From Baekduia alba (GTDB lineage: Bacteria > Actinomycetota > Thermoleophilia > Solirubrobacterales > Solirubrobacteraceae): a DNA stretch of 64,000 nt. The notes beneath the pieces were generated by a model. The model did no database searches and was not told where the DNA came from. It saw only the letters and a list, made by a program, of their open reading frames with translations. The DNA is taken from contig NZ_CP114013.1 of assembly GCF_028416635.1 (NCBI RefSeq), forward strand, positions 4,650,001-4,714,000, given 5' to 3'. The position numbers were made by a program, and so were the translations under genes. This document shows positions 51,126-61,093 of this stretch, piece by piece (position 1 is the stretch's first letter; each line of letters opens with the position of its first letter).

Positions 51126-51479
51126 ATGGCGGCCGTCTCTCATCTGTTCGCAGGGTGCGCCGTGGCCGATCTGGCCGCGGCGCGCGTGTTCTACGAGGCG
51201 CTGTTCGGGCGTGAGGCCGACCTCGTGCCCAACGACACCGAGCTGTGCTGGCGGTTGGGCGACGCCGGCGACGTCGCCTGGCTGTGCGTGGTCGTCGATC
51301 CGGTGCGCGCGGGCGGTGCGATCAGCACCGTGCTGATCGACGATCTGGACGCGTGGGTCGCGGAGTGCGCCGCGCGAGGCGTGGCGCCCGTCGAGATCCG
51401 GCGCGAGGGCGACGCGGGGCGCAAGGCGCGCTTCGTCGACCCCGACGGCAACGAGCTCGGGTTCGCCCAGGTCGGCTGA
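51126..51479 (+). CDS. VOC-family glyoxalase-like protein
   Basis: This protein of 117 residues from the ATG at 51126 (121 from a GTG at 51114) has one compact VOC unit: HLFAGCAVADLAAARVFYEALFGREADLV and a C-terminal KARFVDPDGNELGFAQVG. Metal ligands are partial: His near the start and Glu in NELGF. It follows metH by only a few bases, so read-through is likely, but its substrate is unknown. Confidence 0.72.
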   Translation: MAAVSHLFAGCAVADLAAARVFYEALFGREADLVPNDTELCWRLGDAGDVAWLCVVVDPVRAGGAISTVLIDDLDAWVAECAARGVAPVEIRREGDAGRKARFVDPDGNELGFAQVG

Positions 51480-51508
51480 GCGGCCGCCCAGGCGCGCCCC
51501 CGCTCCCC

Positions 51509-52705
<1,197 letters not shown>

Positions 52706-52736
52706 GACCCATCTCTCCTGTCTCGGTCGCCCTCGG

Positions 52737-53951
52737 TCAAGCCGCCGCCCGGCGCGCCGCGAGGGCGTCGATGCGCGCCGGCTCGAACAACGTGTCGCAG
52801 ACCATCGTGGCCGCGCCGATCACGCCCGCCTGGTCGTCCAGGCGCGACGTGACGATCTCCAGCGAGCGGGTCGCCAGCGTCAGCGAGCGGCTGTAGACCG
52901 TCTCGCGCAGCCCGGCGAGCAGCTCGTCCCCCGCGTGCGCGACGTCGCCGCCGATGACCATCACGGAAGGGTTGAAGAAGTTGACCGCGCTGGCCATCGC
53001 GTCGCCGATCGCGCGCCCGGAGGCCCGGACGGCGGCGATGGCGCGCGGGTCGCGGTTGCGCACCGCGTGGACGACGTCGCGCGAGTTGCGGATCAGCGCG
53101 TCCTCCTTGGCCAGGTGGCGCACGAGCGCGCCGCCGGAGGCGACCGCTTCCAGGCAGCCGACGTTGCCGCAGTGGCAGACGACGTCGGCGCCGGTGACGC
53201 GGACGTGGCCGATGTCCCCCGCCGCGCCCTGCGCGCCGCGGTGCATGTGGCCGGAGGTGATGATCCCGCAGCCGATGCCGGTGCCGACCTTGACGAACAG
53301 GAAGTCCTGGCAGTCGGGCCAGTTCTGGGAGTGCTCACCCAAGGCCATGATGTTGACGTCGTTGTCGACGAGGACGGGCGCGCCGAAGCGCGCCAGCATC
53401 CCGGGGACGTCGATGCCGTCCCAGCCGGGCATGATCGGCGGGTTGACCGGACGGCCGCTGGCGAACTCCACGGGGCCGGGCAGGCCGATGCCGATGCCCC
53501 GCACGTCCTCGAGGCCGCGGCCGAGCCGGCGCACGAGGTCGCCGATGTGCTGCGCGACGCGGTCGAGCACGCGCTGAGGGCCGGCGGCGATCGGCAGGTC
53601 GCCGGCGACCTCCGCGAGAACGTTGCGGTGCAGGTCGGTGATGGCCAGCCTGCAGTGCGTGGCGCCCAGGTCGCAGGCGCACACGACGCCGGCCTCGGCG
53701 GCGAAGCGCACGGTCGAGGCCGGCCGGCCGCCGGTCGACGCCCGCGGGCCGGACTTCACGACCAGGCCCATGGCCTCGAGCAGCTCGAGGCGCTGGGCGA
53801 CGGTCGACCGCGCGAGCCCGGTCCGCGCGGCCAGCTCGGAGCGGCTGGCCTCGTGCTGATGGCGCAGGATGTCGAGCAGCGCTCCCGCGCCGACGGCCAG
53901 CGGCCGGACCTCGTGGGGGCCCGCGGCCTGGAGCGTCACGACGTCGTGCAC
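52737..53951 (-). CDS. ROK-family transcriptional regulator
   Basis: This 404-residue protein starts at the GTG at 53951. An N-terminal winged helix (LLDILRHQHEASRSELAARTGLARSTVAQRLELLEAMGLV) precedes a ROK sugar-kinase-like domain with DLGATHCRLAITDL, LVDNDVNIMALGE, GHVRV and the zinc motif CHCGNVGCLEA. ROK repressors leave DNA on binding a sugar or sugar phosphate. It is divergent from the GH2 gene and flanked by the sugar transport genes. A candidate binding site lies upstream of the GH2 gene (54009-54032), related to the palindrome ahead of the main operon at 63239-63258. Confidence 0.9.
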   Translation of the reverse strand: MHDVVTLQAAGPHEVRPLAVGAGALLDILRHQHEASRSELAARTGLARSTVAQRLELLEAMGLVVKSGPRASTGGRPASTVRFAAEAGVVCACDLGATHCRLAITDLHRNVLAEVAGDLPIAAGPQRVLDRVAQHIGDLVRRLGRGLEDVRGIGIGLPGPVEFASGRPVNPPIMPGWDGIDVPGMLARFGAPVLVDNDVNIMALGEHSQNWPDCQDFLFVKVGTGIGCGIITSGHMHRGAQGAAGDIGHVRVTGADVVCHCGNVGCLEAVASGGALVRHLAKEDALIRNSRDVVHAVRNRDPRAIAAVRASGRAIGDAMASAVNFFNPSVMVIGGDVAHAGDELLAGLRETVYSRSLTLATRSLEIVTSRLDDQAGVIGAATMVCDTLFEPARIDALAARRAAA

Positions 53952-54008
53952 CGGTGAAGGTCCCGCATCCGGCCGGCAGCCTACCGGCTTGTGCCAGCCG
54001 TCGGCAAT

Positions 54009-54064
54009 ACTTCTGGCGACAGCAAGCAAAAGATGCTGGGGTTGCGCGTCGGCGCTGGTATGTT
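54009..54064. promoter_or_regulatory. Candidate ROK site and leaderless promoter before the GH2 gene
   Basis: ACTTCTG at 54009-54015 followed by GACA and CA (about 54018-54024) repeats the left half and centre of the palindrome at 63239-63258. It is itself a rough inverted repeat (CTTCTG...CAGCAAG). TATGTT (54059-54064) lies 10 nt before the ATG at 54075. The ROK gene is divergent, so this site could also autoregulate it. Confidence 0.4.
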
Positions 54065-54074
54065 CGCCGCCGCC

Positions 54075-55868
54075 ATGGACCAGGACGCCCCGCCGACCCC
54101 CGCCGCCGGCCACCCGCGACCGCAGCTGCGGCGGCCGTTCACCTCGCTCGACGGCCCGTGGCGCTTCGCGTGGGACACGCCGGACCGGTGGACCGACGAG
54201 ATCGTCGTCCCGTTCGCGCCCGAGACGCCGGCCAGCGGCATCGGCGGGCCCCAGCGCTCTCCTACATGTTGGTACGAGCGGACGTTCACCGCGCCCGCCC
54301 TGGGCGACGGCGAGCGCCTGCTGCTGCACTTCGGCGCGGTCGACCGCGAGGCCGACGTCTGGGTCGACGGCCACCACGTCGTCCACCACGAGGGCGGCTA
54401 CACGCCGTTCCGGGCCGACGTCACCGACGCGATCGGCGGCGCGCGCGGGGCCGGCGGCGAGCACGTCGTCCGCGTGCGCGCGCACGACGACCCCGCCGAC
54501 CTCGCCGCCCCGCGCGGCAAGCAGGACTGGCACGACGAGCCGCACAAGATCTGGTACCCGCGCACGACCGGGATCTGGCAGTCCGTGTGGCTCGAGGTCG
54601 CCGGCGCCGTCCGGATCGACGCGTTGCACTGGCGCCCCGACGTCCCGGACTGGTCGCTGGGCCTGGAGGCCCGGATCGGCGGCGGCGCCGGCGGCGACCG
54701 CGAGCTCGCGCTGCACGTCACGCTGACCCACGGCGAGCGCCTGCTCGCGCGGGAAGTCCACCATGTCGATCCGGCCAGCGGCGAGGTCCGCCGGTGCATC
54801 GGCCTCGTCGACGGCGGCATCGACGACGTCCGCGAGGAGCTGATGTGGTCGCCCGACCACCCCAACCTGATCGACGCGCGCCTCGAGCTGCGCGACGGCC
54901 GCGACGGCCGCGACGGCACGCTGCTGGACCGCGTCGACTCCTACACCGCGATGCGCTCGGTGCGCGTCGAGCGCGGGCGCTTCGCCCTCAACGAGCGGCC
55001 GCTGCAGCTGCGGCTCGTGCTCGACCAGGGCTACTGGCCGCGGTCGGGGATGACGCCGCCCTCGCTGGAGGCGATCGAGCACGACGTCGCGCTGACCCAG
55101 GCGCTCGGCTTCAACGGCGTGCGCAAGCACCAGAAGATCGAGGACCCGCGCTTCCTGCGCGTCGCCGACGAGCGCGGCCTGCTCGTCTGGGCCGAGCTGC
55201 CCAGCGCCTATCGCTTCACCGAGCGCGCGGCCGACCGCCTGACGCGCACGTGGCTGGAGGCGGTCGAGCGCGACCGCAGCCACCCGTGCGTCGTCGCGTG
55301 GGTGCCGGTCAACGAGTCGTGGGGCGTCCCCGACCTGCCGCGCAGCGCGCGCCAACGCGACCTCGTCGCCGCCCTCTTCCACCTCGTGCGCGCGCTGGAC
55401 GGCGACCGGCCGGTCGTCGGCAACGACGGCTGGGAGCTCGACGACCACGGCGACCTGATCTGCGTGCACGACTACGCGGGCGCCGAGACGATCGCCGCGC
55501 GGTTCGCCGGCGCGCGGACGCTCGACGAGGTCCTGGAGCAGGACCGCCCGGGCCGGCGCCTGCTGCTGCTCGAGGGCGCCCGGCGCCGCGGCCGCCCCGT
55601 GGTCCTCAGCGAGTTCGGCGGCATCGCGTTCACGCCCCAGGACGCCGAAGACGCCACGTGGGGCTATGACCGCGTGCGCTCCGCCGAGGACCTCGCCGAC
55701 ACCTACACCTCGCTCCTGGCCGCCGTGCACGCCGCGGGCGACCTCGCCGGCTTCTGCTACACGCAGCTGACCGACACCTACCAGGAGGCCAACGGCCTGC
55801 TGACCGCCGACCGCGAGCCCAAGGCGCCGCTGGACGCGCTGGCCGCCGCGACGCGCGGGAAGCGCTGA
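54075..55868 (+). CDS. Glycoside hydrolase family 2 enzyme
   Basis: This protein of 597 residues runs from the ATG at 54075 (625 from an upstream GTG at 53991); the ATG is preferred because TATGTT sits 10 nt before it. The GH2 layout is clear: an N-terminal jelly-roll (LDGPWRFAWDTPDRW, WYERTFTAP, WYPRTTGIWQSVWLE), an Ig-like middle and a TIM barrel with the acid/base Glu in VAWVPVNESWG and the nucleophile in VVLSEFGGIAF. No signal peptide is seen, so it acts on imported oligosaccharides or glycosides. It could be a beta-galactosidase, glucuronidase or mannosidase; the barrel alone does not decide. Confidence 0.88.
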   Translation: MDQDAPPTPAAGHPRPQLRRPFTSLDGPWRFAWDTPDRWTDEIVVPFAPETPASGIGGPQRSPTCWYERTFTAPALGDGERLLLHFGAVDREADVWVDGHHVVHHEGGYTPFRADVTDAIGGARGAGGEHVVRVRAHDDPADLAAPRGKQDWHDEPHKIWYPRTTGIWQSVWLEVAGAVRIDALHWRPDVPDWSLGLEARIGGGAGGDRELALHVTLTHGERLLAREVHHVDPASGEVRRCIGLVDGGIDDVREELMWSPDHPNLIDARLELRDGRDGRDGTLLDRVDSYTAMRSVRVERGRFALNERPLQLRLVLDQGYWPRSGMTPPSLEAIEHDVALTQALGFNGVRKHQKIEDPRFLRVADERGLLVWAELPSAYRFTERAADRLTRTWLEAVERDRSHPCVVAWVPVNESWGVPDLPRSARQRDLVAALFHLVRALDGDRPVVGNDGWELDDHGDLICVHDYAGAETIAARFAGARTLDEVLEQDRPGRRLLLLEGARRRGRPVVLSEFGGIAFTPQDAEDATWGYDRVRSAEDLADTYTSLLAAVHAAGDLAGFCYTQLTDTYQEANGLLTADREPKAPLDALAAATRGKR

Positions 55869-55908
55869 CGCGGCGGCCGGGCCGGCGTCCGGCTACACGG
55901 CCGCCGCG
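55869..55908. terminator. Hairpin between convergent GH2 and epimerase genes
   Basis: CGCGGCGGCCG (55869-55879) pairs perfectly with CGGCCGCCGCG (55898-55908), loop 18 nt. The right arm overlaps the end of the epimerase gene. It may act for the GH2 transcript. Confidence 0.4.
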
Positions 55909-56702
55909 CGCGCGCCGTTGATGACGCCGGAGACCTGGGCCAGCGCGGCCCGGCGGTCGCCGCGGATCCCGCACTCCATCGCCAGGAACCCGTCGAAGCC
56001 GATCTCCTCCAGCGCCGCCACGATCGGGCCGAAGTCCGTGTGGCCGGTGCCGGGATGCGCGCGGTTGGAGTCGGCGAGGTGGACGTGGCCGAGGTGCGGC
56101 GCGGCGTCGCGCAGCGCGCCGGCCATCGAGTCCTCGTCGATGTTCATGTGGAACAGGTCGGCCATCACCTGGATGTCGGGCGAGCCGATCTCCTCGATCA
56201 GCTCGACCGCCTGGGAGAGCTTGTTGAGCAGATGGTCCTCGTAGCGGTTGAGCGGCTCGAGGAACACCTTCACGCCTTCGCGGCCCGCGTGCTCGCCGAG
56301 CTCGGCCAGGCACTCCGCGAGCCACTTGCGGCTGTCCTCGATCGCGACCGGCGGCGAGAACGGCGGCAGCGCCGCGCTGAAGCGCCCGAAGGCCGCGGGC
56401 GTGATGGCCCCGCGGCCCCCGACCTGCGCGATGACCGACAGCAGCGTCTTCATGTTGGACACCGCCGCCGCGCGGACGCCGGCGTCGAAGTCCCCGATGA
56501 ACTGCTCGGAGATCAGGCAGACGCTCGGCAGCGGCACGCCGGCGGCCACCGCCCGCTGCAGCTCCGGCAGCCGGTCGGCGAACGCCTGGTCGTGGCCGTG
56601 CAGCTCGATGCCGTGGAAGCCGACCTCCCGCAGCAGCTCCCACTTCTCCTCGAGCGTGTCACCCGGGACCTCGTGCTCCTGGCAGGAGAGGTTCAGCGTC
56701 AT
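55893..56702 (-). CDS. Sugar phosphate isomerase/epimerase (TIM barrel), last gene of sugar operon
   Basis: This 269-residue AP-endonuclease-2-type barrel has FHGIELHGHD, the acidic ligands in VKVFLEPLNRYEDHLLN, VMADLFHMNIDEDSM, HVHLADSNRAHPGTGHTDF and FLAMECGIRGD, the metal-site order of D-tagatose 3-epimerase and hydroxypyruvate isomerase. It would interconvert a ketose or keto-sugar from the pathway. Its ATG overlaps the stop of the dehydrogenase gene by 4 nt. Confidence 0.85.
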   Translation of the reverse strand: MTLNLSCQEHEVPGDTLEEKWELLREVGFHGIELHGHDQAFADRLPELQRAVAAGVPLPSVCLISEQFIGDFDAGVRAAAVSNMKTLLSVIAQVGGRGAITPAAFGRFSAALPPFSPPVAIEDSRKWLAECLAELGEHAGREGVKVFLEPLNRYEDHLLNKLSQAVELIEEIGSPDIQVMADLFHMNIDEDSMAGALRDAAPHLGHVHLADSNRAHPGTGHTDFGPIVAALEEIGFDGFLAMECGIRGDRRAALAQVSGVINGARAAAV

Positions 56703-57778
56703 GCCGCGCCGCCCGTGAAGTCCAGGACGACCTGCACGCACTCGGCCGGCTGCTCGTGCAGCAGCGTGAACGCCTCGCCCGCCTGCTCGGCCGCGAAGCG
56801 GTGCGAGACCAGCGGCTCGGCCTTCACGCGGCCCTCCGCGCACAGGCGCATGAACGTCTGGGCGAGGCGCAGCTCGCTCCAGCGATGGTCCAGCGCGCGC
56901 GACACGCCCGAGATCTGCGAGCAGATCACCGAGATGCGGTTGTGGTGGAACTCCTCGCCGAGCAGCAGCGCGTCGGCGCCGCCCTGGAAGAAGCCCGCCG
57001 CGATGACGCGCGAGTTGTAGGCCGTGGCGCGGATCGCCTCCTGCAGCGCGCCGGCGAAGCCCGAGATCTCGATCGAGACGTCGGCGCCGCTGCCGGTGAT
57101 CTGCTTGATGCGCTCGGCGACCTCGCCGTCGGTCACGTTCAGCGCGTGGCGCGCGCCGAGCTCGGTCGCGAGCTCCAGCCGGCGGGCGATCGCGTCGACC
57201 GCGATCAGGTCGCCGCCGTTGGCGGTCACGAGCTGGCCGCAGAGCAGGCCGGGCACGCCCTGGCCGAAGACCGCGACGTCCTCGCCGACGTGGACGTCGG
57301 CGTCCAGGACGCCGTTGAGCGCGATCGCGCCGATCTGGGAGAAGATCCCGACGATCGGGTCGAGGCCCTCGGGGAGCACGCGGTCGGCGGCCCACGCCTC
57401 GGTGCCGATGTGGTGCGAGCGGTGGCCCCAGGCGCCGTAGACGACGTCGCCCGCCGACACCTTCGTGACGGCGGAGCCGACCTCGACGATCCGGCCGACC
57501 TCCTCATAGCCCCATCCGTCGATCGGGTACTGGAAGCTCGGCGCGGACGCCGGCTCGAAGAGCCGGGTGTCCTCGTTCCAGTGCTTGGTCAGGTACGGGT
57601 TGGAGCCGCGGTAGGCCGTGAGCTCCGTGCCGGCGGAGATGCCGGAGTACAGCGTCTCGAGCCGGACCTGGTCGGGCTCGAGCGCGCGGTTGGCGCGATC
57701 GTCGGGGTCGGTGACGAGCTCTGCGGAGAGCGCTTCGGTGAAGCGCACGACGGTCGCGTTGTTGGTGGCGATGCTCAA
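56699..57778 (-). CDS. MDR-family (zinc-type alcohol dehydrogenase-like) dehydrogenase
   Basis: From a TTG at 57778 the protein has 359 residues; a CTG at 57784 overlapping the permease stop is possible. The GroES-like half has LYSGISAGTELTAYRG and GYEEVGRIVEVGSAV; the Rossmann half has VAVFGQGVPGLLCGQLV and GADVSIEISGFAGALQEAI. The usual catalytic zinc ligands are not evident (GISAGTEL replaces GICGTD), which resembles BchC-like or bi-domain sugar dehydrogenases. It probably oxidises or reduces a hydroxyl of the imported sugar. It is coupled to genes on both sides. Confidence 0.78.
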   Translation of the reverse strand: MSIATNNATVVRFTEALSAELVTDPDDRANRALEPDQVRLETLYSGISAGTELTAYRGSNPYLTKHWNEDTRLFEPASAPSFQYPIDGWGYEEVGRIVEVGSAVTKVSAGDVVYGAWGHRSHHIGTEAWAADRVLPEGLDPIVGIFSQIGAIALNGVLDADVHVGEDVAVFGQGVPGLLCGQLVTANGGDLIAVDAIARRLELATELGARHALNVTDGEVAERIKQITGSGADVSIEISGFAGALQEAIRATAYNSRVIAAGFFQGGADALLLGEEFHHNRISVICSQISGVSRALDHRWSELRLAQTFMRLCAEGRVKAEPLVSHRFAAEQAGEAFTLLHEQPAECVQVVLDFTGGAA

Positions 57779-57780
57779 CT

Positions 57781-58719
57781 TCAGCCTTTCAGTCCGGTCA
57801 TGCTGATGCCTTCGATGAAGTGCCGCTGTGCAAGGCCGTAGACGACCATGAGCGGCAGGAGGGACACGACGTCGCCCGCCATCAGGCGGGTCCAGTCGGT
57901 CGTGTACGACGAGTTGAGGTAGTTGAGGCCGACGGTGAGCGTCATCTTCTCGGGGCTGTTGATCACGATCAGCGGCCACAGGAAGTCGCCCCACATGCCG
58001 ACGAACGAGAAGACCCCGAACGCCAGCAGCGCCGGCTTCGACAGCGGAAGCAGGATGGTGCGGTAGATCCGCCAGTACGACGCGCCGTCCAGTCGCGCCG
58101 CCTCCTCCAGCTCCTTGGGCAGGGACAGGAAGAACTGGCGCAGCAGGAAGATCCCGAACGGCGCGCTGAGCTGCGGCACGATCAGGCCCTGGTAGGTGTC
58201 GATCCAGTTGAGCTTGCTGATCAGCACGAAGGCCGGGATCAACGTCACCTGGTAGGGCACCATCAACGACGCCAGGAACAGGTAGAAGATCGGCTCGCGG
58301 AAGCGGAAGCGCAGCCGCGCGAAGGCGTAGGCCGCCATCGAGCACGTCAGCAGCTGCACCGAGACGACGATCGCCGACACGGCGAACGTGTTGACCAGCC
58401 AGCGCGTCATCGGCAGGTCGTGCCAGAGCGACGTGTAGTTGGAGAACTTGAGCTCGGACGGGAACCACTTCGGCGGATAGGAGAAGACGCTCCCGTTGTC
58501 CTTCAGCGACGTCGAGATCATCCACAGCAGCGGGATCGCCGCGACGAGCGCGAGGAGCACGAGCGTCGTGTAGCCGAGGACCTTGCGCCAGCGCGTCGCG
58601 CGCGCCGACCGGCGGCGGCGCACGCGCGGGGGCAGCACGCTGCCCTGCGCCGGGGTGGTCGGCGTCAGGCCCGGCAGGCCGGGGCCGCCGGTGTCGCGAT
58701 CGATCTCAGCCGAGGTCAT
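57781..58719 (-). CDS. Sugar ABC transporter permease (MalG type)
   Basis: This 312-residue membrane protein has a hydrophilic N-terminus and six spans. The EAA loop reads EEAARLDGASYWRIYRTILLPLSKPAL, which contacts the ATPase. It overlaps the first permease gene by 14 nt. With the binding protein and first permease it forms a CUT1-type carbohydrate importer. Confidence 0.92.
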   Translation of the reverse strand: MTSAEIDRDTGGPGLPGLTPTTPAQGSVLPPRVRRRRSARATRWRKVLGYTTLVLLALVAAIPLLWMISTSLKDNGSVFSYPPKWFPSELKFSNYTSLWHDLPMTRWLVNTFAVSAIVVSVQLLTCSMAAYAFARLRFRFREPIFYLFLASLMVPYQVTLIPAFVLISKLNWIDTYQGLIVPQLSAPFGIFLLRQFFLSLPKELEEAARLDGASYWRIYRTILLPLSKPALLAFGVFSFVGMWGDFLWPLIVINSPEKMTLTVGLNYLNSSYTTDWTRLMAGDVVSLLPLMVVYGLAQRHFIEGISMTGLKG

Positions 58720-59656
58720 AGTTCACCCGCTTGTTGATGAACTTGAACTGGACGAACGTGATCCCGCCGATGATGAGGAAGAGCACCCAGGACAGCGCCG
58801 AGGCATAGCCCATGCTCTGGTAGCGGAAGCCCTCCGACCAGATGTAGAAGTTGTAGGTCGTGGCCTCGGGGCCCGGCGTGTCGCCCAGCATGAGGTAGAT
58901 GGAGTCGAACGTCTGGAACGAGCCGATGACGCCCATCACCACCAGGAAGAACGTCGTGGGCGCCAGCAGCGGGAACGTGATCAGCCGGAAGCGCTGCCAG
59001 GGGCTCGCGCCGTCCAGCGCCGCGGCCTCGTAGTAGTGCTGGGGGATCGCCAGCAGGCCGGCGGTGAAGATCGTCAGCGACCAGCCGAGGTTCTTCCACA
59101 CGTCCATCGCGGCGACGGCCACGAGCGCGAGGTACGGCGTTCCGAGCCAGTCGATGTGGATCTCGCCCGGCAGGATCGAGCTCAGCGCCCAGTTGAGCAG
59201 GCCGAAGTCCGAGTTGTAGATCCAGCGCCACAGCAGCGCGACCGCCGCCATCGGCGCGACGTACGGGATGAAGTAGATGAAGCGGAAGACCTTGACGCCG
59301 CGCAGCGCGGTGTTCAACGCCATGGCGATCGCCAGCCCCAGCGCGATGCCGGCCGGGATCGTGATCGCCGAGTACAGCAGCGTGATGCCGAGCGACTGCC
59401 AGAAGGCCGCGTCGTTGATCAACCCGGAGTAGTTGCCCAGGCCGACCGACTGGTGCGGCGTGACGAGGTCCCACTGCCACGTCGAGATCACCAGCGACGC
59501 GACCAGCGCGATCACCGTGAAGACGAGGAAGTGCAGGCCCGAGGGCAGCAGGAACAGCCAGGCCGCGCGCGACTCGCGCGACTTCATCGACCGCCGCCTG
59601 GCGGGGCGCCGCCGGTCGCGCGAGGACGCGCGACCGGCGGTGGGGATCGTCCCCAT
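58706..59656 (-). CDS. Sugar ABC transporter permease (MalF type)
   Basis: This 316-residue membrane protein starts at the ATG at 59656 (MGTIPTAG), 8 nt after the binding-protein gene. Six spans are seen, and the EAA loop YYEAAALDGASPWQRFRLITFPLLAPTTFF. A later ATG at 59587 (MKSRESRAAW) is an alternative start just before the first span. Confidence 0.9.
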   Translation of the reverse strand: MGTIPTAGRASSRDRRRPARRRSMKSRESRAAWLFLLPSGLHFLVFTVIALVASLVISTWQWDLVTPHQSVGLGNYSGLINDAAFWQSLGITLLYSAITIPAGIALGLAIAMALNTALRGVKVFRFIYFIPYVAPMAAVALLWRWIYNSDFGLLNWALSSILPGEIHIDWLGTPYLALVAVAAMDVWKNLGWSLTIFTAGLLAIPQHYYEAAALDGASPWQRFRLITFPLLAPTTFFLVVMGVIGSFQTFDSIYLMLGDTPGPEATTYNFYIWSEGFRYQSMGYASALSWVLFLIIGGITFVQFKFINKRVNYDLG

Positions 59657-59664
59657 GGTTGGCC

Positions 59665-61056
59665 TCAGTCCTTCGCGAGCGCGGAGTCGACGGCCTTGCA
59701 CGCGTTGGCGGCCGCCTCCTGCGGGCTCTTCTTGCCCTTCCACAGCGGCTCGAGCGCGTTGTCGATCTTGTCCTGGTAGTTGGAGAAGTTCGACAGCTGC
59801 GGCGCGCGCCGCGCGGTCGAGAGCGAGTCGATGAACGGCTGGTAGGAGTCGTGCTGGGTGGCGAGCGGAGCGCCCGCGACCTCCGGCGACTTGGCGACCG
59901 CCTCGCGCGCCGGGATGCCCTGCGCGTTGTCGACGCCCATCTTCGCGCCCTCAGCCGACGTCATGAACTTCAAGAACTGCCACGCCGCGTTCGGGTTCTT
60001 GGAGTTCGACGGGATGCCGAACATCGACAGATGGAAGAAGTTGGCGCGGGTGACCGGCCCCTTGGGCAGCGGCGCGACGGCCCAGTCGAGGTTCTTGACC
60101 GACTGGAAGTCATACGCCGCCCAGCGGCCGTCGCCCACCAGCATCGCGGCCTTGCCGGCCTTGAACACGTCGTCGGCCGGGCGGCCCAGGACGTTGCGGG
60201 CGTCGTAGGTCACGTAGCCCGGGTCCGAGCCGTCCTTGCGCAGCTGGTCCAGGAACGTGAGCGCCTTGACCGCCTCGGGCTGGCTCAGCGCACACGACTT
60301 GTAGTCGTCGGCGTAGGTCTTGCCGCCGGCGGCCGCGACGGCGTCGCCGACCGGCACGAACCACTTCTGCCAGAGCGAGCCCCAGGTCTTGTTCGGCCCG
60401 CTGCCGCTGGTCAGCTTCTTGGCCGCGGCCTCGTAGTCGTCCCAGGTCCAGTCGGCGGTCGGCGGCTGGACGCCGGCCTGCTGGAAGAGCTTGCGGTTGT
60501 AGTAGAGGGCCTGCGTGTCCCAGTTGTCGGTGAGGCCGACGATCTTCCCGCCGTAGGTCAGCCCGTCGATCACCTGCGGGTAGAACGCCTTGGTGTCGAA
60601 CTTGTCGGCCTCCATGTAGGGCTTGAGGTCCAACGCGTAGTTCTTGTTGACGATCGTCGGGATCTGGACGTCGCCGGAGCCGAAGACGTCGGGCGCGTGG
60701 CCGGCGGCGATCAGCGTGAGGATCTTCTGGTCGTAGCCCGTCGAGGGCACGGTCGTGATCTTCACCTTCACCTTCGGGTAGCGCTGCTCGAACGCCGCCG
60801 CCTGCTTCTTGCGCAGGGCGATGTCGCCGGGCGCGTCGGCCGGGACGGCGATCGAGATCGTGCCGCTCGGAGCAGCCGAGAGGTCGACCTTGACGCTGTC
60901 CTTCAGCGTCTTGGTCGGCAGCTTCTGCGCGTTGGCCGAGCCGGCCGGGCCCCCGCCCGAGCCGCAGGCCGCGACGGACAGCGCGGTCGCCGCGAGTCCC
61001 GCCGCGGTGAGCCCCACCCGTCCCATGGCGACATGTCGCCGATCGTAGAACCCCAT
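59665..61056 (-). CDS. Sugar-binding lipoprotein of CUT1 ABC transporter
   Basis: This 463-residue protein has a lipoprotein signal with Cys31 in LSVAACGSGGG. GTISIAVPADAPGDIALRKKQAAAFEQRYPKVKVKITTV and the later YDQKILTLIAAGHAPDVFGSGDVQIP are typical of family 1 carbohydrate-binding proteins (MalE-like). Many surface Trp and Tyr residues fit sugar stacking. It feeds the two downstream permeases. The binding specificity cannot be read. Confidence 0.9.
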   Translation of the reverse strand: MGFYDRRHVAMGRVGLTAAGLAATALSVAACGSGGGPAGSANAQKLPTKTLKDSVKVDLSAAPSGTISIAVPADAPGDIALRKKQAAAFEQRYPKVKVKITTVPSTGYDQKILTLIAAGHAPDVFGSGDVQIPTIVNKNYALDLKPYMEADKFDTKAFYPQVIDGLTYGGKIVGLTDNWDTQALYYNRKLFQQAGVQPPTADWTWDDYEAAAKKLTSGSGPNKTWGSLWQKWFVPVGDAVAAAGGKTYADDYKSCALSQPEAVKALTFLDQLRKDGSDPGYVTYDARNVLGRPADDVFKAGKAAMLVGDGRWAAYDFQSVKNLDWAVAPLPKGPVTRANFFHLSMFGIPSNSKNPNAAWQFLKFMTSAEGAKMGVDNAQGIPAREAVAKSPEVAGAPLATQHDSYQPFIDSLSTARRAPQLSNFSNYQDKIDNALEPLWKGKKSPQEAAANACKAVDSALAKD

Positions 61057-61093
61057 CTTGCTTCTCTCCTCCTGAGTGACCCTGGCAGCCCTT

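Noticed and set aside
55630-57395. Alternative long minus-strand frames across the sugar operon (55630-56643, and the part of the 55893 frame upstream of 56702)
   Set aside because: They overlap genes with clear domain motifs in another frame and lack any recognisable domain.
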